Origin: Novosphingobium album (ex Liu et al. 2023) | Lineage (GTDB): Bacteria; Pseudomonadota; Alphaproteobacteria; Sphingomonadales; Sphingomonadaceae | NCBI RefSeq assembly: GCF_029076845.1 | Contig: NZ_JARESE010000010.1 | Location: forward strand, 175,364-239,363 | Direction: 5' to 3' | Length of the DNA stretch: 64,000 bases | Shown: positions 50,670-60,040 of the stretch, in pieces | How positions within the stretch are numbered: position 1 is the first letter of the stretch | Layout: every line of letters begins with the position of its first letter | Position numbers and translations under genes: made by a program | The notes under the pieces: generated by a model | Told to the model about the DNA's origin: nothing | The model's database searches: none | What the model saw: only the letters and a program-made list of their open reading frames with translations

Positions 50670-51478
50670 ATCCGCGAGAGCAGGAAAACCGCCGCCGCCC
50701 CGGCGACGATGCGATACCAGGCGAAAGGCGCGAAGCCCGAACGGCTGACGAAGGCGACGAAGCCGCGAATCACCGCGATCGCGACCACGAAGGCGACGAA
50801 GAAGCCGATCGCGATCTGCGTCCAGCCGACCGGGCCAAGCCCGGCCGCCAGTTCATGGCGCGCATCGAGCAGTTCCAGCGTGGTCGCCCCCAGCATGGTC
50901 GGCACCGCCAGGAAGAAGCTGAACTCGGCCGCCGTGCGCCGTTCTATGCCCATGGCCAGCGCGCCCATGATCGTCGCGCCCGAGCGGCTGACGCCCGGCA
51001 CCATCGACAGGCACTGGACCAGCCCGACACCCAGCGCCTGCGCCACCGGCAGCTCGGCCACGCCGGTGAGCGGGCCGGGCCGGGCCACTTTCTCGACCGC
51101 GAGGATGGCGATGCCGCCCACGATCAGCGCCCAGCCGACCACCATCGGGCTGGCCAGCAGGATGTCGATATAGTCCTTCAGCGCCAGGCCCAGCACCGCC
51201 GAAGGCAGGAAGCCCAGCAGGATGTTGCGCACGAAGCGCACGCTGGTGGGGTTCCAGCGCAGCAAGCCCCAGCCCACCGCCCAGAACGTGCGCCAGTACT
51301 GGACCACGACTGCCAGGATCGCGCCAAGCTGGATCACCACGTTGAACACCTTCCACTGATCGGCATCATAGCCGAACAGCACCGAGGCGAGGATGAGGTG
51401 GCCGGTAGAGGATACCGGGATGAATTCGGTCAGCCCCTCGACAATGCCGAGGATGATCGCGGTAAGGGTCAGGTCCAT
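50666..51478 (-). CDS. uppP: Undecaprenyl-diphosphate phosphatase
   Basis: A 270-residue inner membrane enzyme recycling undecaprenyl diphosphate for cell-wall synthesis (BacA). EGLTEFIPVSSTGHLILASV holds the catalytic Glu-rich motif, and VPGVSRSGATIMGALAMGIE the PGxSRSG motif. About eight helices. The ATG used gives the family N-terminus MDLTLTAIILGI. It runs into ppk2 with a four-base overlap. Confidence 0.96.
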   Translation of the reverse strand: MDLTLTAIILGIVEGLTEFIPVSSTGHLILASVLFGYDADQWKVFNVVIQLGAILAVVVQYWRTFWAVGWGLLRWNPTSVRFVRNILLGFLPSAVLGLALKDYIDILLASPMVVGWALIVGGIAILAVEKVARPGPLTGVAELPVAQALGVGLVQCLSMVPGVSRSGATIMGALAMGIERRTAAEFSFFLAVPTMLGATTLELLDARHELAAGLGPVGWTQIAIGFFVAFVVAIAVIRGFVAFVSRSGFAPFAWYRIVAGAAAVFLLSRM

Positions 51479-51490
51479 CGGCACACAGCC

Positions 51491-51532
51491 ATGCCGCACG
51501 CGCCCGCCAAGTCAATCCGGCGCGTGCGGCAT
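51491..51532. terminator. Perfect 14-base inverted repeat between the M13 peptidase and uppP
   Basis: ATGCCGCACGCGCC and GGCGCGTGCGGCAT form a perfect stem around a 14-base loop between the M13 peptidase stop and the uppP start, both on the minus strand. No T-run follows, so it may be a processing or attenuation hairpin instead of a true terminator. Confidence 0.55.
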
Positions 51533-51548
51533 CAACAGAATTACGCGA

Positions 51549-53699
51549 TCACCAGATGCGCACGCGCTCGGCCGGCGGCAGGTAGAGCTTCTCGCCCGGC
51601 TTCACGTCGAACGCCTTGTACCACTCGTCGAAATTGCGGACGATGCCGTTGACCCGGTACTGCGGCGGCGAGTGCGGATCGGTGACGAGGAACTGGCGCG
51701 CCTGCTCCTCGCGCACTTTCGAACGCCAGACCTGCGCATAGGCCAGGAAGAAGCGCTGGTCGCCGGTATAGCCGTCGATCACCGGGGCTTCCTTGCCGTT
51801 CAGCGAGAGCTTGTAGGCGCGGTAGGCCAGGCTCAGCCCGCCCAGATCGCCAATGTTCTCGCCCATGGTCAGCTTGCCGTTCACGCAGGTCTTGCCGGCG
51901 TCGAACGGGCAGAACGCATCGTACTGCGCGCCCAGCTTGTCTTGCAGCTTCTCGAAATTGGCCTTGTCGCTGGCGGTCCACCAGTCGCGCAAGTTGCCGG
52001 TGCCGTCGGACTTGGCGCCCTGGTCGTCGAAGCCGTGGCCCATCTCATGGCCGATCACCGCGCCGATCGCGCCATAGTTCACCGCCGGATCGGCGCTGAG
52101 GTTGAAGAACGGCGGCTGCAGGATCGCGGCGGGGAAGACGATCTCGTTGAAGGTCGGATTGTAATAGGCGTTGACCGTCTGCGGGAACATGAACCACTCG
52201 GTGCGATCGACCGGCTTGCCGATGCGGTTCACCGCGAAATCGTTGTTCCACTGCTCGGACGCAAGGCTGTTGCCCAGCGGGTCGCTGGCGGACAGGGTGA
52301 GCCCGGCATAGTCCTTGTACTTTTCCGGCGCGCCGATCTTGGGGGTGAAGGCATCGAGCTTGGCCTGCGCTTCCTTGCGCGTGGCCGGGCTCATCCAGCG
52401 CAGGTCCGCCAGGTTCACCGCCATCGCCTTGCGCAGATTGGCGACCAGATCCTGCATCGCCGCCTTCTCGGCCGGCGGATAGTAGCGCGCGGCATAGATC
52501 TTGCCGAGCAGGTCGCCGACCTCGCCCTCCACGGCGGACAGGCCGCGCTTCCAGCGCGCGCGCTGTTCCGGCTGGCCGCTCAGCACCTTGCCCTTGAAGG
52601 CGAAGGCGGCATCGTCGATCTCCTTGGGCAGGAAGGCGGCGTGATCGCCCAGGAAATGCGCCACGAGATAGGCCTGCCAGGTGGCGATCGGCGCATCCTC
52701 GATCAGCTTCATCGTCGCCGGCAGCCCGCCGCCGAACTGCGCCGCGGCCTGGGCGGCATCGATCTTGGCGACTTTCAGCTCATCGGCCGTGGGCGGCACT
52801 TCCACCGCGATCACGTCGGCGACCTGGCCCGCGCCGATCGTATCGAGGAACGTGCGCATGTAGCCAGCGGGCCCCATCGCCTCCAGTTCGGCCGCCGAGA
52901 GCTTGTTGTAGGTCAGGTCGCGGTTGCGGCTGGCGGCGCGATCCCATTCCATCTGCGCCATCGAGGTTTCCAGCGACAGCACCGCCCTGGCCGCCGACTG
53001 CGGGTCCTGATAGCCCGCCTTGCCGAGCATGAACGCCAGGTAATCGAGGTACCTGGCGCGGATATCGCGGAACTTCTCGGTATCCTTGAGGTAATAGTCG
53101 CGGTCCGGCAGGCCCAGCCCGGTCTGCGTCACGTAAAGCGCATAGCGATCACTCTGCTTTTCATCGGCATCGACATAGATGCCGATCGGCGAGGTGAAAC
53201 CGGCCGTGGCGAAGAGCTTCACCAGATCCTGCCGGGTGGAAGCGGCGAAGATGCGCTGGAGATAGGGCTGCGCCGGCGCGAGGCCCGCCCGCTCGATCGC
53301 GTCGGTATCCATGAACGCCTTGTACGCGGCGGCGATGCGCGCCTCGTCGCTGCCCGGCGCGGGATTGGCGGTCAGCAGTTCGTCGAGGATGAGCTTCAGG
53401 CGATCCTCGGACAGATCGCGCAGCGACAGGAACGAGCCGATCCGGGTCTTGTCGGCCGGAATGTCGGTCTGCTGCACCCACTTGCCGTTGACGAAAGTAT
53501 CGAAATCGTCGCCCGGCTTGACGGCGGGGTCCATCCACTGGGTCTGCACGCCGAAGCTGCCCCAGCTTTCCCGGGCTTCCTCGGCAAAGGCGGGGGTGGC
53601 GGCAACGGTGCCGGCGAAAGCGAGAGTGGTGGCCATGGCAGTGGCAAGGGCAGGCAGCGCGGTCCGGGCGAAAGTGCGGCGAATCTTCTGGCGCGACAT
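51549..53699 (-). CDS. M13-family zinc metallopeptidase (neprilysin/PepO-like), exported
   Basis: A 716-residue peptidase. A signal peptide covers about 1-39. The zinc site HEMGH is at 551-555 in VIGHEMGHGFDDQGAKSDG, with the third ligand and neighbour Asp in ENIGDLGGLSLAYRA. NAYYNPTFNEIVFPAAILQP is the family substrate-binding region (NAYY). RVNGIVRNFDEWYKAFDVKP closes the protein. It acts on short peptides in the periplasm. AAAGGATAACC lies before the ATG. Confidence 0.95.
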   Translation of the reverse strand: MSRQKIRRTFARTALPALATAMATTLAFAGTVAATPAFAEEARESWGSFGVQTQWMDPAVKPGDDFDTFVNGKWVQQTDIPADKTRIGSFLSLRDLSEDRLKLILDELLTANPAPGSDEARIAAAYKAFMDTDAIERAGLAPAQPYLQRIFAASTRQDLVKLFATAGFTSPIGIYVDADEKQSDRYALYVTQTGLGLPDRDYYLKDTEKFRDIRARYLDYLAFMLGKAGYQDPQSAARAVLSLETSMAQMEWDRAASRNRDLTYNKLSAAELEAMGPAGYMRTFLDTIGAGQVADVIAVEVPPTADELKVAKIDAAQAAAQFGGGLPATMKLIEDAPIATWQAYLVAHFLGDHAAFLPKEIDDAAFAFKGKVLSGQPEQRARWKRGLSAVEGEVGDLLGKIYAARYYPPAEKAAMQDLVANLRKAMAVNLADLRWMSPATRKEAQAKLDAFTPKIGAPEKYKDYAGLTLSASDPLGNSLASEQWNNDFAVNRIGKPVDRTEWFMFPQTVNAYYNPTFNEIVFPAAILQPPFFNLSADPAVNYGAIGAVIGHEMGHGFDDQGAKSDGTGNLRDWWTASDKANFEKLQDKLGAQYDAFCPFDAGKTCVNGKLTMGENIGDLGGLSLAYRAYKLSLNGKEAPVIDGYTGDQRFFLAYAQVWRSKVREEQARQFLVTDPHSPPQYRVNGIVRNFDEWYKAFDVKPGEKLYLPPAERVRIW

Positions 53700-53825
53700 G
53701 GTTATCCTTTCACAAGGAGGTCATGGAAATGTGCGGGAATGTCTGTTTTCAGACAGTGATGCCGAGCATTTAGGCAACAAGCCCGTCCAAAACCAGCCTT
53801 TTTCGCCGGCCGGATAGTCGGCGCG

Positions 53826-53867
53826 CCCCGCCGGGCCTTATTCGACCGGCCCCGCCAGGCCCTATTC
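53826..53867. repeat. Direct repeat just past the ABC exporter stop
   Basis: On the minus strand GAATAGGGCCTGGCGGGG (spanning the TAG stop) is followed after 24 bases by GAATAAGGCCCGGCGGGG. The second copy thus repeats the gene end with an in-phase stop-like TAA. A local duplication is likely. Confidence 0.55.
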
Positions 53868-55694
53868 AAAAGGCGTGATCTGCGGGCTGTCGAACTGCAG
53901 CGCGGCCAGCCGGGCATAGAGCCCGCCGCCGGCCACCAGCCGATCATGGCTGCCTTCCTCGACGATGCGGCCCTCCTCCATCACGACGATGCGGTTGGCC
54001 TTGCGCACCGTGGCCAGCCGATGCGCGATGACCAGCGTGGTGCGGCTTTCCATCAACCGTTCGAGCGCGTCCTGCACCAGCCGCTCGCTCTCGGCGTCGA
54101 GCGCGCTGGTCGCCTCGTCCAGCAGCAGGATCGGCGCGTCACGCAGCAGCGCGCGGGCGATCGCCATGCGCTGGCGCTGGCCGCCCGAAAGCCGCGCGCC
54201 ATCCTCGCCCAGGAACGTGTCGAGCCCTTGCGGCAAGGCCCGCAGGAACCCTTCGGCATTGGCCGCGCGCGCCGCTTCCCAGATCTGCGCGTCGCTCGCG
54301 TCCCAGTTGCCATAGCGCAAGTTGTCGCGCGCGCTGGCGGCGAACAGCACGCCTTCCTGCGGCACCAGCGCGATGCGCCGGCGGATATCGGCGGGGTCGG
54401 CCGAGGCGAGCGGCACGCCGTCGATCTTCACGGTGCCGCTCTGCGGATCGAAGAAGCGCTCGGCCAGCTGGAACAGGGTGGACTTGCCCGCGCCCGAGGG
54501 GCCGACGATGGCGACCGTCTCACCCGGATCGACCTTGAGCGAGAGATCGCGCAGCGCCGCCACTTCGGGGCGCGAGGGATAGCGGAAAGTGACGTTCTCG
54601 AACGCGATCTGGCCGCGCGCCGGCTCGGGCAGCGCCTGCGGCCGGGCGGGCGGGGCGATTACCGGGCGTTCTTCCAGCAGTTCGGCCAGCCGGCTGGCGG
54701 CGCCGGCCCCGCGCACGAGATCGCCGTAGACTTCGGTGAGCGAGCCGAACGCGCCCGCGACGATGCCGCCGGTCACGACGAAGGCGGCGATCGTGCCGCC
54801 CGAGATCGAGCCATCGGCAACGCCCAGCGCGCCGCGCCACATCAGCAGCGTGATCGAGCCGAACAGGATGAACATGATGATCGCGGTCATGACCGCGCGG
54901 ATCATGATGCGGCGCTTGGCGGTGGTGAACGTGCGCTCGACCGCGCCGCCGAAACGCTCCGCCTCGCGGCGTTCCTGGTTGAAGGCCTGGACGATGCGCA
55001 GCGCGCCCAGCACTTCGGTGGTGGTCGCGCCGATATCGGCGACCCGGTCCTGGCTGGTGCGCGAGATGGTGCGCAGGCGCCGCCCGAACCAGGCGATCGG
55101 CAGGATGACCACGGGAATGGCGATGACCAGCCCCAGCGTCAGCCCCGGCGCCAGCGCGAAGAGATAGGCGACGCCGCCCACCGCCATGATCGCGTTGCGC
55201 AGCGCGACCGACACGGTCGTCCCCACGATCTGTTCGATGATCGCGGTATCCGCGGTCATCCGCGATGAGATCTCCTTGGGGCTGTTCTCTTCGAAGAAGC
55301 TGGGCGAAAGCGCCAGCAGATTGCGCAGCACCGCCAGCCGGATATCGGCGACGACGCGCTCGCCGATCCACGAGACGGTGTAGAAGCGCACCGCCGTGCC
55401 GATCGCCAGCACGGCGATGATCAGCAGCAGGTATTCGAACCAGCGGGCGATATCGGCCGGGTTGCCGCCTTGCGAAAAGCCGCGGTCGATGATCAGGCGA
55501 AAGCCGGCCGGGATCGCCAGCGTGGCGCTGGCCGTGATGACCAGCGCGACGCCCGCGAGCGCGACCCGCCCGGGATAGGCCAGCGTCCCGCGCCAGACCA
55601 TCCACAGCGGGCCAAGGCTGCGGCGCTTGCCTTCGCTTTCGGGCGCCTCGACGGCGGGCTGCGGTTCGGCTGCGGTAGCCTTGCTGGCGTCCAT
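53862..55694 (-). CDS. ABC exporter, fused permease and ATPase
   Basis: A 610-residue half-transporter of the MsbA/LmrA type. Six transmembrane helices lie in residues 40-335 (first: VALAGVALVITASATLAIPA). The ATPase has Walker A GPSGAGKST, signature LSGGQRQRM, Walker B ILLLDEATSALD and the switch His in VIAHRLATVRK. Likely homodimeric, exporting a lipid or hydrophobic compound. The start with MDASKATAAEPQP fits; the frame upstream is longer but unsupported. It diverges from phaZ. Confidence 0.93.
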   Translation of the reverse strand: MDASKATAAEPQPAVEAPESEGKRRSLGPLWMVWRGTLAYPGRVALAGVALVITASATLAIPAGFRLIIDRGFSQGGNPADIARWFEYLLLIIAVLAIGTAVRFYTVSWIGERVVADIRLAVLRNLLALSPSFFEENSPKEISSRMTADTAIIEQIVGTTVSVALRNAIMAVGGVAYLFALAPGLTLGLVIAIPVVILPIAWFGRRLRTISRTSQDRVADIGATTTEVLGALRIVQAFNQERREAERFGGAVERTFTTAKRRIMIRAVMTAIIMFILFGSITLLMWRGALGVADGSISGGTIAAFVVTGGIVAGAFGSLTEVYGDLVRGAGAASRLAELLEERPVIAPPARPQALPEPARGQIAFENVTFRYPSRPEVAALRDLSLKVDPGETVAIVGPSGAGKSTLFQLAERFFDPQSGTVKIDGVPLASADPADIRRRIALVPQEGVLFAASARDNLRYGNWDASDAQIWEAARAANAEGFLRALPQGLDTFLGEDGARLSGGQRQRMAIARALLRDAPILLLDEATSALDAESERLVQDALERLMESRTTLVIAHRLATVRKANRIVVMEEGRIVEEGSHDRLVAGGGLYARLAALQFDSPQITPFE

Positions 55695-55900
55695 CCGCGC
55701 GCCTTTACAGCCTGAACCGGGCCAGGGGAAGAGGCGCCGCCGAACCTTGGGATCGCGCGCGCGGGCCGGCGCCGCCACGGGCACCCGCGCCACGGTCCGC
55801 TGAGGCCCTTTTGCGTAAATGCCGCATTGCACAATGAACGATTCGTCACCAAAATAGGGGTAAAGCGACGGGGGCCGAGCCTGCTGTCAGGAGATTGCCC

Positions 55901-57145
55901 GTGCTGTACAATGCCTATGAACTTCAGCGCATGATGCTGGGCGGCGCCGCCGCCTGCGCCGCTATCGGCGCGGAGCTTCTGTCCAACCCCGCCTTGCCGC
56001 TGGGCTATTTCGGCATGGGCCCGGTCATGGCCTCGGCGCTGGACGTGTTCGCCCATGCCGCCGCGCCGCGCGGCAAGCCGGCCTTCGATATCGAATCGGT
56101 GACGGTGAACGGCGTCACTCACGGCGTCACCGAATCGATCGTGCTGCACCGCCCGTTCGGCAATCTCCTGCGCTTCACCCATGACGGGCTGGCCCCGGAC
56201 GCGCCCAGCCTGCTGATCGTCGCGCCGATGAGCGGGCACTACGCCACGCTGCTGCGCGGCACGGTGGCGCGCATGGCGGAAAGCTGCGTGGTCTACATCA
56301 CCGACTGGGCCGACGCGAAGATGGTGCCGATCCAGGCTGGCCGCTTCGACCTGGACGATTACATCGATTACCTGATCGGCTTTCTGCACCACATCGGGCC
56401 GGGCACGCACATGCTGGCGGTCTGCCAGCCCTCGGTGCCCGCGCTGGCGGCCACGGCGGTGATGTCGGCCGAGGACGATCCCTGCCGCCCGGTGACGCTG
56501 ACCATGATGGGCGGGCCGATCGACACGCGCGAGGCGCCCACCAGCGTCAACGACGTGGCCATGCAGCAGCCGCTTTCGTGGTTCGAGCACAACGTGATCG
56601 CCACCGTGCCGCTGACTTATCCGGGCGGTGGCCGCAAGGTCTATCCCGGCTTCCTGCAGCTTGCCGGGTTCCTTTCGATGAACCTGGGCTCGCACCTGAT
56701 GAGCCACTATGCCATGTTCCACCACCTCGTCGCCGGCGATGACGAGAGCGCGGCCGCGAGCAAGGCGTTCTATGACGAATACCGTTCGGTCTGCGACATG
56801 ACCGCCGATTTCTACCTCCAGACCATCGAGCATGTGTTCCAGCGCCATTCGCTGCCCAGGGGCGAATTCGTCCATCGCGGCAAGGCGATCGACCTGGGCG
56901 CGATCCGCGACACCGCGCTGCTCGCGATCGAGGGCGAGCGCGACGATATCTCGGGCATCGGCCAGACCCGCGCGGCGCTCCACCTCGCGACCCATCTGCC
57001 CGAACGGCTCAAGAAGTATTACCTTGCCGAGGAAGTGGGCCACTACGGCATCTTCAACGGCGGCAAGTGGCGCCGGCGCATCGCCCCGGTGGTGGAAAGC
57101 TGGATCGCCACGCATCGCCGCGCCCCGCTCAAGATCGTCGCCTGA
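55901..57145 (+). CDS. phaZ: Intracellular polyhydroxyalkanoate depolymerase
   Basis: A 414-residue cytoplasmic enzyme that breaks down PHA storage granules. YNAYELQRMMLGGAAACAAI opens the protein, VAPMSGHYATLLRGTVARM and CVVYITDWADAKMVP are family signatures. HMLAVCQPSVPALAAT is the lipase-box-like region, in which a Cys replaces the usual Ser nucleophile as in Cupriavidus-type i-PhaZ. AGGAGA lies seven bases before GTG (MLYNAYE); a TTG six bases earlier is too close to it. No phaC is adjacent. Confidence 0.93.
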   Translation: MLYNAYELQRMMLGGAAACAAIGAELLSNPALPLGYFGMGPVMASALDVFAHAAAPRGKPAFDIESVTVNGVTHGVTESIVLHRPFGNLLRFTHDGLAPDAPSLLIVAPMSGHYATLLRGTVARMAESCVVYITDWADAKMVPIQAGRFDLDDYIDYLIGFLHHIGPGTHMLAVCQPSVPALAATAVMSAEDDPCRPVTLTMMGGPIDTREAPTSVNDVAMQQPLSWFEHNVIATVPLTYPGGGRKVYPGFLQLAGFLSMNLGSHLMSHYAMFHHLVAGDDESAAASKAFYDEYRSVCDMTADFYLQTIEHVFQRHSLPRGEFVHRGKAIDLGAIRDTALLAIEGERDDISGIGQTRAALHLATHLPERLKKYYLAEEVGHYGIFNGGKWRRRIAPVVESWIATHRRAPLKIVA

Positions 57146-57236
57146 AGGCCGGATTTTCGGCTGGAAAGTGGCGCAGGCCCGGTCGAACGTGCACGCGCGG
57201 CTAGCGAATCCCGCTTCGCCTCGCTATCTTGAAGAC

Positions 57237-57902
57237 ATGGTGCGGCGGGTCGGCATGGGTAGACGGGACGTCCTCGTGGGAGGACTGGCGGCGGGCGCGG
57301 CGCTCGCCCTGCCCAGGCGCGCGCTGGCGACCGAGGCGGTTCCGGCTGCCGTGACCAGCCCGGCCACCGCCACCGCGCTTACCCCTTACGAACGGCGCGT
57401 GCTCGATATCGCGGCGCGTGAAAGCAGCCGGCTGGGCAGCAAGCTGTGGCGCGCCGACCTGGTCGGCATCGCCGACTTCGCGCTGCCATCGTGGAAGCCG
57501 CGCCTGCATTTCGCCAATCTGGAGAACGGCACCGTCCGCTCGTTCCTCGCCGCGCATGGCCGGGGATCGGACCCGGAGCATAGCGGCTGGCTGCAATCCT
57601 TCTCGAACACGCCGGGCTCGGAAGCGACCTCGCGCGGGGCCTACCTGACGTGCGAATGGTACAAGGGCAAATACGGCACCTCGATCCGCCTCGTCGGGCT
57701 GGACAGCGACAATTCGCTGGCGCTCGACCGCGCGATCGTGATGCACCCGGCCTGGTACGTCGATGCCGCGATGATCACGAAATGGGGCAAGATCGGCCGG
57801 AGCGAGGGTTGCTTCGCCATGGGCAACGCCGATTTCAACGAAGCGCTATGGCACCTGTCGGGCGGCCGACTGCTCTTCGCCGACCGCATCGGCGAGGACT
57901 GA
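57237..57902 (+). CDS. L,D-transpeptidase-like murein protein with Tat-type leader
   Basis: A 221-residue protein of the murein L,D-transpeptidase catalytic-domain family. GRRDVLVGGLAAGAALALPR at about residues 8-27 resembles a Tat signal. VMHPAWYVDAAMITKWGKIG and RSEGCFAMGN carry the His and the nucleophilic Cys of the YkuD-like site. It may cross-link or trim peptidoglycan. It stands alone, followed by a TetR gene 64 bases on. Confidence 0.78.
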   Translation: MVRRVGMGRRDVLVGGLAAGAALALPRRALATEAVPAAVTSPATATALTPYERRVLDIAARESSRLGSKLWRADLVGIADFALPSWKPRLHFANLENGTVRSFLAAHGRGSDPEHSGWLQSFSNTPGSEATSRGAYLTCEWYKGKYGTSIRLVGLDSDNSLALDRAIVMHPAWYVDAAMITKWGKIGRSEGCFAMGNADFNEALWHLSGGRLLFADRIGED

Positions 57903-57966
57903 TCGCCGCCCCGCTCCTTTTCCCGGCGGAATCGACACTCCCGCGAGGCGGTGTTACGGGACTGTC

Positions 57967-58569
57967 ATGACTGGGGCACTCAGGGCGATCAAGCGGGACG
58001 CACCAACCGACGCGCGGCAGGTCCGCTCGCGCAATGCGCTGGCCGATGCGCTGCTCGCGCTGCTGGAGGAAAAGCCCTTCGACCAGCTCACCATCCGGGA
58101 AATCACCGCGCGCGCCGGCACGGGCTATGCCACCTTCTTCCGCCATTATCCGACCAAGGAAGCGCTGCTGGGCGATGTCGCGTCCGAGGAGATCGCCCAT
58201 CTCCTGGCCATGACAGTGCCGATCCTGGATCAGGTGGACAGCTTCCAGTCGACGCTGGCGCTCTGCGCCTATGTCGCCGAACACGGCAAGCTGTGGTCGG
58301 CGCTGTTGACGGGCGGCGCGGCCGGCATCGTGCGCGCCGAATTCATCCGGCAGGCACGCGGACTGGCGCAGGCGGTGCAAATGCGGCGCGACTGGCTGCC
58401 GCCCGACCTGGGCGTGGTCCACGGCACGGGCGCGACGATCGACGTGCTGGCCTGGTGGCTCGATCAGGCTCCCGACACGCCGGCCGAGGAGATCGCCGCC
58501 ATTCTCCACCGCCTGGTGATCGCGCCGCTGGTGGGGGACGGCATGGACAAGCCCGTCGCGGCCGAATAG
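57967..58569 (+). CDS. TetR/AcrR-family transcriptional regulator
   Basis: A 200-residue regulator. The N-terminal HTH (about 20-66) contains LTIREITARAGTGYATFFRH and YPTKEALLGDVASEEI. The C-terminal part is short and not obviously related to the two long TetR proteins of this window. It is 42 bases upstream of a cytochrome c gene and the XdhC/MocA pair, which it could control. Confidence 0.88.
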   Translation: MTGALRAIKRDAPTDARQVRSRNALADALLALLEEKPFDQLTIREITARAGTGYATFFRHYPTKEALLGDVASEEIAHLLAMTVPILDQVDSFQSTLALCAYVAEHGKLWSALLTGGAAGIVRAEFIRQARGLAQAVQMRRDWLPPDLGVVHGTGATIDVLAWWLDQAPDTPAEEIAAILHRLVIAPLVGDGMDKPVAAE

Positions 58570-58611
58570 CCAGGCAATGAGCTATGGTGTATCGCAACCG
58601 CGATCGCTTAT

Positions 58612-59043
58612 ATGGCCCGTGACCCCAATCGCCAACAGCCAAGCCGGACCCGATTCTTGAAACCCCTTGCTCTCGCATCCGCCGCCGCCGCGCTGGCCCT
58701 TTCCATCCTCGCCGCGACCACCGCATCCGCCGTCGATCCCGCCGCGCCGGACGGATCGGCGCTGTTCCGCCAGCGCTGCCAGACCTGCCATTCGCTCGAT
58801 CCCGGCAAGGTGACGCCGCTCGGCCCCAACCTTGCCGGCCTGGTCGGGCGCAAGGCAGGGGCGACCGGCTTTGCCTATAGCCCCGCGCTCAAGGCTTCGG
58901 GCCTCATCTGGACGCGCGCGCAGCTCGACAGGTTCCTGGCCCAGCCGGCGCAAGTCGTGCCCGGCACGCGCATGGTGGTGTCGCTTTCGGACAAGGCCGA
59001 GCGTGCCGCGGTGATCGATTTCCTCGCCCAGCCGCGCCCGTAA
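58612..59043 (+). CDS. Class I c-type cytochrome, periplasmic
   Basis: A 143-residue monoheme cytochrome. A signal peptide covers about 1-40. The heme motif CQTCH is at 56-60, and Met121 in GTRMVV is the likely axial ligand. LGPNLAGLVGRKAGATGFAY is typical of mitochondrial-like cytochrome c. It can carry electrons from a periplasmic dehydrogenase. It is followed after 10 bases by the XdhC gene. Confidence 0.93.
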   Translation: MARDPNRQQPSRTRFLKPLALASAAAALALSILAATTASAVDPAAPDGSALFRQRCQTCHSLDPGKVTPLGPNLAGLVGRKAGATGFAYSPALKASGLIWTRAQLDRFLAQPAQVVPGTRMVVSLSDKAERAAVIDFLAQPRP

Positions 59044-59053
59044 TGCCCGGCGC

Positions 59054-60040
59054 ATGAACGACGCGCTGTTTCACGAGATCGCCGATGCCGACTGGCCGGT
59101 GTTCGGTTGGGCCGACGATGTGCGGCCCGCGCTGGCCGCCGCGATCGGCGCGGGCCGCGCGGTCGCGCTGGCCACGCTCTACAAGGTGGAAGGCAGCGCG
59201 CCGCGCGGCCCCGGCGCGCAGATGCTGTTCGACGGGCCCCACGCCAGCGGCTATTTCTCCGGCGATTGCATCGAAGGCGATGTCGCCGGCCATGCCGCGC
59301 ATGTGCTGGCGGACGGGCAGCCGCGCCGGCTGCATTACGGCATGGGCAGCCCCTGGATCGACATCCGGCTGCGCTGCGGCGGCGCGCTGCACGTTCTGGT
59401 CGAGCGAGTCGCGCCGGACAGTCCGGCCGCCGCCGCGCTGATCGCCCATGCCCGCGAAAGGCGCGTCTGCCGCTGGATCAGCGACGGCGTGACGCAGCGC
59501 GTAGAGGCGGGCGAAGGGCCGCTGCTGGCCTTAGGCGATACGCCGTTTGCCATCGCGCGCCGCTATGATCCGCCCCGGCGGCTGATCGTTTCGGGCGGCG
59601 ATCCCGGCGCGCTGGCGCTAGCGCGGCTGGGCAGCGATGCCCAGTTCGAGACGATCCTGGTGCGCCCCGGCGGCCCCGACGCCCCGCCCCCGTTCCCCGT
59701 CGCGCGATACTTGCGGGCCGAGCCCGCCGATGCGCTGGCCCAACTGGGGATCGATCGCTGGACCGCCTATGTCGGCGCGACGCATGAGGATCACCATGAC
59801 CTGGGCGGCGTGCTCCAGGCCTTGCGGCGCAGCGCGGGCTATGTCGCCATGATCGGCGCCCGGTCGCGCGCCGAGGGCCGGCTCGCGGCGCTGCGGGCAG
59901 CCGGCGCCAGCGAAGCCGAACTGGCGCGCCTGCACCTGACGCCGGGCATCCGGGGGCTGGGCAAGGCACCGTGGGAAGTGGCGACGGGTATCCTCGTCGA
60001 AGTCATGCAAGCGCTCAATCCGCCGGAAGAGCACGCATGA
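59054..60040 (+). CDS. XdhC/CoxI-family molybdenum cofactor chaperone
   Basis: A 328-residue protein that binds or sulfurates molybdenum cofactor for hydroxylases of the xanthine dehydrogenase family. The N-terminal XdhC_CoxI domain has ALATLYKVEGSAPRGPGAQM; the C-terminal Rossmann-like domain has VGATHEDHHDLGGVLQALRR and YVAMIGARSRAEGRLAAL. It overlaps the MocA-like gene (ATGA). The hydroxylase subunit it could serve is at 24856-27111. Confidence 0.9.
   Translation: MNDALFHEIADADWPVFGWADDVRPALAAAIGAGRAVALATLYKVEGSAPRGPGAQMLFDGPHASGYFSGDCIEGDVAGHAAHVLADGQPRRLHYGMGSPWIDIRLRCGGALHVLVERVAPDSPAAAALIAHARERRVCRWISDGVTQRVEAGEGPLLALGDTPFAIARRYDPPRRLIVSGGDPGALALARLGSDAQFETILVRPGGPDAPPPFPVARYLRAEPADALAQLGIDRWTAYVGATHEDHHDLGGVLQALRRSAGYVAMIGARSRAEGRLAALRAAGASEAELARLHLTPGIRGLGKAPWEVATGILVEVMQALNPPEEHA

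Noticed and set aside
51393..53759. 788-residue plus-strand open frame
   Set aside because: It is antisense to the M13 peptidase, which has intact signal peptide and HEMGH site.
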